Positions 6,514-10,527 of a DNA stretch of 10,527 bases are shown in pieces. Origin of the DNA: Saprospiraceae bacterium (GTDB taxonomy: Bacteria; Bacteroidota; Bacteroidia; Chitinophagales; Saprospiraceae); contig JADZBJ010000335.1 of the NCBI GenBank assembly GCA_020852155.1, forward strand, positions 1 through 10,527. Direction: 5' to 3'. Below the pieces are notes generated by a model, which saw only the letters and a list, made by a program, of their open reading frames with translations, searched no databases and had not been told where the DNA came from. Made by a program: the position numbers and the translations under genes. Positions within the stretch are counted from its first letter, which is position 1. Each line of letters starts with the position of its first letter.

Positions 6514-6546
6514 CAAGGTTACAGGCAATGTTGCAATCAGGGCACA
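6514..6546 (-). promoter_or_regulatory. weak candidate promoter of the beta-barrel gene
   Basis: On the minus strand, TGTG (6546-6543), 21 bases, then TAACCTTG (6521-6514), one mismatch from TAnnTTTG. The spacing is at the long end for this promoter class. A start near 6508 would give a leader of about 40 nt before the ATG at 6471 and would exclude the longer ORF start at 6528. Confidence 0.25.
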
Positions 6547-6618
6547 GGTATGGCGTATTGGGGCTGTTTTTTGAAATTTTCATAACACAATCAACGCGTT
6601 TTTAACATCCTTTAACGA

Positions 6619-6656
6619 GCCGGGGGCCACCCTGAATATTCAGGATGGCCCCCGGC
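6619..6656 (-). terminator. GC-rich hairpin after the T9SS protein gene, probable terminator
   Basis: Arms 6619-6636 and 6639-6656 pair over 18 positions with one G/T mismatch, including a GCCGGGGGCC/GGCCCCCGGC block. It lies 26 bases beyond the stop of the gene at 6683-7831. The minus strand downstream has only scattered T, not a clean T-run, so it may be a weak terminator or a 3'-end stabilising stem-loop. It could also act on plus-strand transcripts. Confidence 0.6.
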
Positions 6657-6682
6657 GCAACAAGTCTGATTTATTAGCAAGA

Positions 6683-7831
6683 TCAGGGTTTCAGCACAAC
6701 CAGCCTTTTAGTTCCGATAATATTGCCTTTGCTATCGGTCAGGTTGTAGAGATAAGTCCCTTTATTGAAATTTTCCAGTTCAACTTTAATGCTGTAATTT
6801 CCTGAAATCTGGTAGTCCTGACGGAATACGGCTTTACCAATGATATTGAATATTTTCAGGGTATAACGATCTTGCGGGAGGTTTACGCAATCAAACCGTA
6901 CCCTTTCGATAGCAGGATTAGGATAGGCTGAAATATTAGCCGATCCCGGTGCTATCAGATCATCCGTAGCCACGGTGGTGTTTTTCTTGTATCGAACACT
7001 GGCAGCAGTTGACAGGTCGCTATCCATCGTCACTACGGCGATTTCTTCTTTTGCAATATTATTGAGGAAACGGTAGGTAACTGTAGTATCAGTACCGAGG
7101 AAGTTGCCAAAAAAACCGCCACCACCACCGCCGCCAAGCAACTGATTGATGTCAATCCAGCCCAAAAATGGCACCAGCACATCCATACTGGTCGTGGTGT
7201 AATCTGTCCTTTTCTGACGCAATACAGGATAGGTTCCGCCAGGTATCTGACAAGTGCCCCAGCCGTCCACAACTTCAAGTCGTTGCGTGTTGCTCCGAAT
7301 ACGAATGCTGTCTGGAATAAAAGGCGCGCCCTGAAATAATGAATCCGGTAACTGCTCCGTAGAAATGGGCAGTGTCAGGTTGGATGTTTGGGTCTTGACA
7401 TCGAAAAAATTCATCGGTGCAAAACGCTCCAAGATAGATGGCTGAAATTTGGTAATGACGTTCAACCCAAAACCGGCCGGGTCAGCGCCGGCATAGCCCA
7501 TCACTTCAAAGGCCTGGTTGGTCTTGTTGTAGTAGGTTTCTCCGGTCTGGCCCACCACAACCAGGTCTGCACCGGGATAACTCATGGAGTTGATGCCAGT
7601 GTTGGCGTTTTTATAAATGAACTGGCTGGTCTGATTCTGCGACAACCCGGTCAAAATCCAGGTTTGATTACCGCCCGGAGGGGTAGCCACCTGAATATCA
7701 GATGAAGGGTTAGCGTCAATCGAATACTTCAGCGTATCGCCAGCCGTGGGAAATGTGGCATTGGTGATGGTAATTTGGGCGTTCGCAACAAAGGCCAACA
7801 AGGAAAGGAGAGGAAGTAACATTCTTGCCAT
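6683..7831 (-). CDS. T9SS type A sorting domain-containing secreted protein
   Basis: The 382-residue product has an N-terminal signal peptide (MARMLLPLLSLLAFVANA, cleavage probably before QITIT). It has a roughly 270-residue beta-rich middle of no family I recognise and a C-terminal type IX sorting domain at about 298-382. That domain shows YPNP (303-306), a Ig-like strand pattern (YTLKIFNIIGKAVF), GTYLYNLTDSKG, and the terminal basic motif GTKRLVVLKP. It would cross the inner membrane by Sec and the outer membrane by the T9SS, with removal of the C-terminal domain and probable surface anchoring. Thr/Asn-rich stretches are common in the middle. A run of seven Gly (233-239, bases 7115-7135) interrupts it. 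The only Cys residues are at 194 and 315. A hairpin follows the stop and a -7 box precedes the start, so it appears monocistronic. Its biological role is unknown. Confidence 0.9.
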   Translation of the reverse strand: MARMLLPLLSLLAFVANAQITITNATFPTAGDTLKYSIDANPSSDIQVATPPGGNQTWILTGLSQNQTSQFIYKNANTGINSMSYPGADLVVVGQTGETYYNKTNQAFEVMGYAGADPAGFGLNVITKFQPSILERFAPMNFFDVKTQTSNLTLPISTEQLPDSLFQGAPFIPDSIRIRSNTQRLEVVDGWGTCQIPGGTYPVLRQKRTDYTTTSMDVLVPFLGWIDINQLLGGGGGGGFFGNFLGTDTTVTYRFLNNIAKEEIAVVTMDSDLSTAASVRYKKNTTVATDDLIAPGSANISAYPNPAIERVRFDCVNLPQDRYTLKIFNIIGKAVFRQDYQISGNYSIKVELENFNKGTYLYNLTDSKGNIIGTKRLVVLKP

Positions 7832-7895
7832 CGGTATAGTTTAATGCCAAAAAGGAGCAGATTATGAAATTGGGAATGGGATGAAAGTGATGCTA

Positions 7896-7903
7896 CAAAG
7901 GTA
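7896..7903 (-). promoter_or_regulatory. perfect -7 box, candidate promoter of the T9SS protein gene
   Basis: On the minus strand 7903-7896 reads TACCTTTG, an exact TAnnTTTG. It would place the transcript start about 60 nt before the ATG at 7831. The only upstream TTG (7921-7919) is 15 bases away, shorter than the usual 19, so the -33 box is poor. The rest of the 290-bp divergent spacer (7832-8121) is AT-rich with no ORF, and I see nothing else in it beyond the weak plus-strand promoter noted separately. Confidence 0.4.
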
Positions 7904-8070
7904 AGTTGCTTTTTATGACAATTTACCTGAAAATCAAAAGGATTCGACAGTCGGCGTCAGGGATTCAAAAAAAGGTAAGAAATTCGAAAAATAAATGTTG
8001 CTTATAATGGTTTTAAACGTCATCAAAAGGTTGCTTCAAGTCGCAACTTTACCTCCCGGAAGGCAACATC

Positions 8071-8100
8071 TTTATTCAAAAAGTTGTTTTCCTATTTTTC
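8071..8100 (+). promoter_or_regulatory. weak candidate promoter of the LEA-like gene
   Basis: TTTA at 8071-8074, 18 bases, then TATTTTTC at 8093-8100, each box one mismatch from TTTG and TAnnTTTG. The predicted start near 8105 leaves a leader of about 17 nt before the ATG at 8122. The surrounding DNA is very AT-rich, so chance matches are likely. Confidence 0.3.
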
Positions 8101-8121
8101 AAGTTCAAAAATTTAACATCA

Positions 8122-8472
8122 ATGGAAAATCTGTTCAAAAACCTGACTGAATCGGCAAAAGATATGGCTGAAAAAGCAGCTGAAAAACTCGGCGAAATCA
8201 AAGATGCCGCCACAGAAAAAGTAAACGAGATGAGCGAAAAAGCCGAAGCCATGGCCGCTGAAGCCAAAGAAGAAGCCGCCGAAAAACTGGCTGAAGCACA
8301 GGCCGCAAAAGAAAAAATCCAGGCACACGAAGGTGGCGCAATGGGTTACCTGACCGATAAAGCCAAAGAATTGGCTGGCGAACTGAAAGAAGAAGCGCAG
8401 GAAGCAGCCGAAGAAGGCCGCGATTTCTGGGAAAAAGCCAAAAATTACGTTTCCGGCGATAAGAAGGACTAA
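8122..8472 (+). CDS. Ala/Glu/Lys-rich helical LEA-like / YtxH-like small protein
   Basis: The product has 116 residues, no signal peptide and no hydrophobic segment. Apart from a short break around GGAMGYL (residues 71-77), it is dominated by A, E and K in blocks such as AEKAAEKLGEIKDAATEKV, MSEKAEAMAAEAKEEAAEKL and AKELAGELKEEAQEAAEEG. The spacing suggests long amphipathic helices with roughly 11-residue periodicity. This resembles group 3 LEA-like and CsbD/YtxH-type stress proteins, which are soluble, often disordered until bound or dried, and protect proteins or membranes. It ends in DFWEKAKNYVSGDKKD with one Trp. The composition is so biased that BLAST-type similarity would be unreliable, so the family is an inference. 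It stands alone between a weak upstream promoter and a weak terminator, and faces away from the T9SS protein gene. Confidence 0.8.
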   Translation: MENLFKNLTESAKDMAEKAAEKLGEIKDAATEKVNEMSEKAEAMAAEAKEEAAEKLAEAQAAKEKIQAHEGGAMGYLTDKAKELAGELKEEAQEAAEEGRDFWEKAKNYVSGDKKD

Positions 8473-8475
8473 AGC

Positions 8476-8499
8476 AACTGATTTACATGATCAGTTTTT
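8476..8499 (+). terminator. weak intrinsic terminator after the LEA-like gene
   Basis: AACTGAT (8476-8482) pairs with ATCAGTT (8490-8496) around a 7-base loop, followed by TTT to give a T5 run at 8495-8499. The stem is short and AT-rich, but it sits 4 bases after the stop codon, the right place for a terminator. Confidence 0.5.
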
Positions 8500-8566
8500 C
8501 TGCTCAACACTAAAATCAAGTTAGCGAGTGTGCAAGCATCCCGGCATCAGGGAAATTCAAAAATGA

Positions 8567-8585
8567 TTGACATACATTTTGTCAA
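8567..8585. promoter_or_regulatory. short palindrome TTGACA-N7-TGTCAA in the LOG leader region
   Basis: TTGACA (8567-8572) and TGTCAA (8580-8585) are exact inverted repeats 7 bases apart, 148 bp upstream of the LOG start. A degenerate -7 box (AAAATTTG, 8585-8592) abuts it, so it could be an operator. Alternatively it is a chance palindrome in AT-rich DNA. A 15-codon ORF begins at the ATG at 8563 and runs through it to a TAA at 8608-8610. Confidence 0.25.
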
Positions 8586-8653
8586 AAATTTGAAACTTGC
8601 CGCCCGTTAACCTGAAGCTGATCTCAAAGGTTTGTTTTCAACAAATCTCCGCA

Positions 8654-8702
8654 AGCGGCGCGCATCCATGCCAGGTTGGCACATGCGCGCCGCTCTTTTT
8701 TT
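8654..8702 (+). terminator. strong intrinsic terminator 30 nt upstream of the LOG start codon
   Basis: The outer stem AGCGGCGCGCAT (8654-8665) pairs exactly with 8683-8694. An inner stem TGCCA (8669-8673) pairs with TGGCA (8677-8681). The hairpin is followed by C and seven T (8696-8702). The structure and plus-strand polarity are those of a textbook Rho-independent terminator. It lies 182 nt after the LEA-like gene's stop, which already has its own weak terminator, and only 30 nt before the LOG ATG. I find no good -7 box between it and the ATG. It may end read-through from upstream, end a short RNA, or act as an attenuator in the LOG leader. Confidence 0.85.
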
Positions 8703-8732
8703 ACCAAACATTATCATTTCATCACATCCACC

Positions 8733-9299
8733 ATGCAGTCAATCGCCGTTTTTTGCGGAGCCAACAAAGGCAATCAACCCTATTTTGAAGAAGCCGCTAC
8801 TGAATTAGGTACTTATTTAGCCAAACGAAACATCAAAGTAGTCTTTGGCGGCGGGTCAGTTGGCCTCATGGGCGTTCTGGCCGACGCTGTTCTGGCAGCA
8901 GGCGGACCAATTACAGGCATAATTACGCATCAACTGAATACCCTCGAACTCGGACATGCCGGCGTGAAGGATATGATCATCGTAGATACCATGTCGGAAC
9001 GCCGACGCTTGCTGGTTGAAGGCACCGATGGCGTCATCACACTTCCGGGTGGATACGGCAGCATGGACGAGCATTTCGAAGCCCTCACCCTGGCGCAACT
9101 CAGGCAATACGAACGCCCTATCGGACTCCTCAACCTGCATGGTTATTATGAACCGATACTGCAAATGCTCAATAACATGGTGGATTTCGGTTTTCTGAAA
9201 CCGCACAACCGAAATCTGTGTATTGACGCGCCAACTATCCCTGAATTAATTGACAAAATGGAACGCTACGAACATCGCGCATTGGAAAAATGGCATTGA
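8733..9299 (+). CDS. LOG family protein (TIGR00730), probable nucleoside 5'-monophosphate phosphoribohydrolase
   Basis: This is a 188-residue Rossmann-type cytoplasmic protein of the LOG (lonely guy)/YvdD family. Family members cleave the N-glycosidic bond of nucleotides such as AMP or cytokinin riboside monophosphates, giving free base and ribose 5-phosphate. Seen: SIAVFCGANKG at the N-terminus (strand 1 and loop), GGGSVGLMG (39-47), the ER pair at 89-90 in SERRRLL, and the family motif PGGYGSMDEHFEALT at 105-119. The usual motif is PGGxGTxxE; here Thr is replaced by Ser, while the Glu (E113) is kept. The ATG at 8733 is chosen because the protein then begins at strand 1. The longer start at 8676 lies in the terminator hairpin and adds unrelated residues. 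Length fits the family. It may be regulated through the leader terminator. The in vivo substrate is unknown. Confidence 0.92.
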   Translation: MQSIAVFCGANKGNQPYFEEAATELGTYLAKRNIKVVFGGGSVGLMGVLADAVLAAGGPITGIITHQLNTLELGHAGVKDMIIVDTMSERRRLLVEGTDGVITLPGGYGSMDEHFEALTLAQLRQYERPIGLLNLHGYYEPILQMLNNMVDFGFLKPHNRNLCIDAPTIPELIDKMERYEHRALEKWH

Positions 9300-9503
9300 T
9301 TCCGCGCTTGTCAAGTCACAAGAGCGGTCATCGGGGTTAAAATTCTTTTAAAAAGATCGTCAGGTGCATACGATCGCTATGTATTTCGGTTCTTAGCGCA
9401 TTGGAGCAGTTTACAATGGAAAAGACCAATGTGCCGCTCTTTTCAAAACACGGCCCTGAACAGCCGACTTGCTGACTACAAATCCCTTTTAAAGCATTTT
9501 ACT

Positions 9504-10328
9504 ATGACTAAGCGTTTGCTTCTAATCATCGCCATGTTGGGCATGCTGATCGGCCAAAATGCCGCGCAGCGCACCACCCTGATGCCGACTTCCACGCGCA
9601 GCAATGCCGCTGCAACACCAGATCATTCCAGTAAAACTTCTGAACGCAGCAGCACCAGTTCGGAACGCAGCAATAGCAGCAGCAAAACGCGTCCATCCAA
9701 AACCGAACGCAATCAACCGGCTACTTATTCAAATACCAACACGCGCCCAAGTCAGGTACCATCCCGACCGAAGGCCGCGAATACGCAAACCACCGAACTG
9801 ACCGTCAAAAGCGGCACCACCAATAATGTCAAAAAAGTAGCGCCACTCAAGAAAAAAGAAAACGCCGTGGTTAACTGGATGACGCTCGATCAGGCCATCG
9901 AAAAGAGTAAAACCGAAAAGCGTAAAATTTTCATTGACGTATATACAGACTGGTGCGGCTGGTGCAAACACATGGACTCTACCTCGTTTTCACAACCCGC
10001 CGTCGCCAATTATCTGAATGAAAAATTCTATGCCGTCAAATTCAATGCAGAACAAACCGGCGACCTGAATTTTCAAGGAAAAACATGGAAATACATTAAA
10101 AATGGCTCGCGAGGCTACCACGAACTGGCTTCACACTGGCTGAACAATCGCCTGTCATTTCCAACATCCGTGTTTCTCGACGAAAATATGAACACCATTC
10201 AGCCACTGGCCGGCTACCTGGATGCGGCAAAACTGGAAGCCATTTTGCACTACTTCGGCACAGACAGCCACCGAACGACTCCCTGGGAGAGTTACGAAAA
10301 AAAATACACCAGCGGACAAATGAAGTAA
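9504..10328 (+). CDS. exported thioredoxin-fold protein with CGWC motif and long low-complexity linker
   Basis: The 274-residue product has a signal peptide (MTKRLLLIIAMLGMLIGQ, cleavage probably after NAA or AAQ). A Ser/Thr/Asn/Arg-rich linker of about 95 residues follows (25-118), containing the near repeats SERSSTSSERSNSSS. A thioredoxin-like domain spans about 120-255: VNWMTLDQAIEKSKTEKRK, FIDVYTDWCGWCKHMD with the CGWC pair at 151-154, and the cis-Pro at 220 in LSFPTSVFLDE. This is the Thioredoxin_7/DUF255-like subgroup, so it probably acts as a disulfide reductase or isomerase in the periplasm. The ATG at 9504 is chosen because it starts the signal peptide; the in-frame ATG at 9429 adds 25 polar residues. 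I see no partner gene such as DsbD nearby. The 204-bp spacer before it (9300-9503) holds no convincing terminator or promoter. A strong terminator follows. Confidence 0.88.
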   Translation: MTKRLLLIIAMLGMLIGQNAAQRTTLMPTSTRSNAAATPDHSSKTSERSSTSSERSNSSSKTRPSKTERNQPATYSNTNTRPSQVPSRPKAANTQTTELTVKSGTTNNVKKVAPLKKKENAVVNWMTLDQAIEKSKTEKRKIFIDVYTDWCGWCKHMDSTSFSQPAVANYLNEKFYAVKFNAEQTGDLNFQGKTWKYIKNGSRGYHELASHWLNNRLSFPTSVFLDENMNTIQPLAGYLDAAKLEAILHYFGTDSHRTTPWESYEKKYTSGQMK

Positions 10329-10381
10329 GCATTCTGAACTATCCTCAGCGATGAGTACTTGGTTTTGACGATTCTTTTAAA

Positions 10382-10419
10382 GCGGGCAACCTCGGTTATC
10401 GAGGTTGCCCGCCTTTTTT
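10382..10419 (+). terminator. strong intrinsic terminator of the thioredoxin-like gene
   Basis: GCGGGCAACCTCG (10382-10394) pairs exactly with 10400-10412 around a 5-base loop. It is followed by C and six T (10414-10419). It begins 53 nt after the stop of the gene ending at 10328. Confidence 0.92.
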
Positions 10420-10479
10420 ATGGCCCTGTGAAAACCATTCCATAGCCCGTGCGTTAAACAGCCTCTCTGTTTCTAAACG

Positions 10480-10527
10480 ATGAAAATATCCGACAAAAGC
10501 AAATCCGTTAAAAAGGAAAATCTGCCG
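10480..10527 (+). CDS. start of a gene cut by the window edge, possibly a DUF2256 zinc-ribbon protein
   Basis: An ATG at 10480 opens 16 codons to the right edge, encoding MKISDKSKSVKKENLP. The gene begins after the strong terminator at 10382-10419, so a new transcription unit is expected. The Lys-rich start ending KKENLP resembles, from memory, the N-terminus of short DUF2256 proteins, in which a CPVC zinc-ribbon motif follows directly. No Cys is visible in this fragment, so the family is a guess. That a coding region starts here is moderately supported by position and codon use. Confidence 0.35.
   Translation, partial: MKISDKSKSVKKENLP

Noticed and set aside
6472..6528. Longer N-terminus for the beta-barrel protein
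   Set aside because: It would place 19 polar residues before a clear signal peptide that begins at the ATG at 6471.
8676..8732. Longer N-terminus for the LOG-family protein
   Set aside because: It starts inside the terminator hairpin and adds 19 residues not found in the family; the ATG at 8733 starts at the first beta strand.
9346..9370. AT-rich TTAAAA/TTTTAA palindrome near 9339-9353 as terminator of the LOG gene
   Set aside because: The stem is six A/T pairs with no following T-run; it is too weak to call.
9429..9503. Longer N-terminus for the thioredoxin-like protein
   Set aside because: The extra 25 residues precede an obvious signal peptide starting at 9504.

Overview
The window reads as chromosomal DNA of a member of the Bacteroidota, probably a free-living environmental lineage near Saprospiria or Chitinophagia. 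The evidence is a secreted protein with a type IX secretion (T9SS) C-terminal sorting domain, several -7 promoter boxes of the Bacteroidota type (TAnnTTTG), no clear Shine-Dalgarno sequences before the starts, moderate GC with AT-rich spacers, and an outer-membrane beta-barrel gene. No rRNA, tRNA, phage, transposase or CRISPR array is visible.

Layout. Positions 1-409 (minus) hold the start of an ElaA-type GNAT acetyltransferase, cut by the window edge. It is divergent from paaZ (612-2684, plus), the two-domain ring-opening enzyme of aerobic phenylacetyl-CoA catabolism. The spacer between them holds a 20-bp perfect palindrome overlapping a plausible promoter. Downstream of paaZ, and reaching into its last codons, is a composite repeat element (about 2659-2957). 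A PLP-dependent Cys/Met-metabolism lyase follows (2980-4167). It overlaps tail to tail with a minus-strand O-antigen ligase/polymerase-type membrane protein (4136-5644). That gene is preceded, through a TGATG stop/start overlap, by an unannotated 39-residue single-pass membrane protein (5644-5763).

Two more minus-strand genes follow: a small outer-membrane beta-barrel protein (5848-6471), closed by a strong intrinsic terminator, and a T9SS-secreted protein (6683-7831). The right part is on the plus strand: a 116-residue Ala/Glu/Lys-rich helical LEA-like protein (8122-8472), a LOG-family phosphoribohydrolase (8733-9299) with a strong intrinsic terminator in its leader, and an exported thioredoxin-fold protein with a CGWC motif (9504-10328) followed by a strong terminator. 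The first 16 codons of another gene, tentatively DUF2256, run off the right edge.

The genes do not form one pathway. Most look like single-gene units with their own terminators; the only convincing operon is the small membrane protein plus the ligase-like gene. I do not see a clearly new multi-gene system. The most unusual items are the composite repeat that also encodes the PaaZ tail, the coupled 39-residue membrane protein, and the terminator-like hairpin just before the LOG gene.
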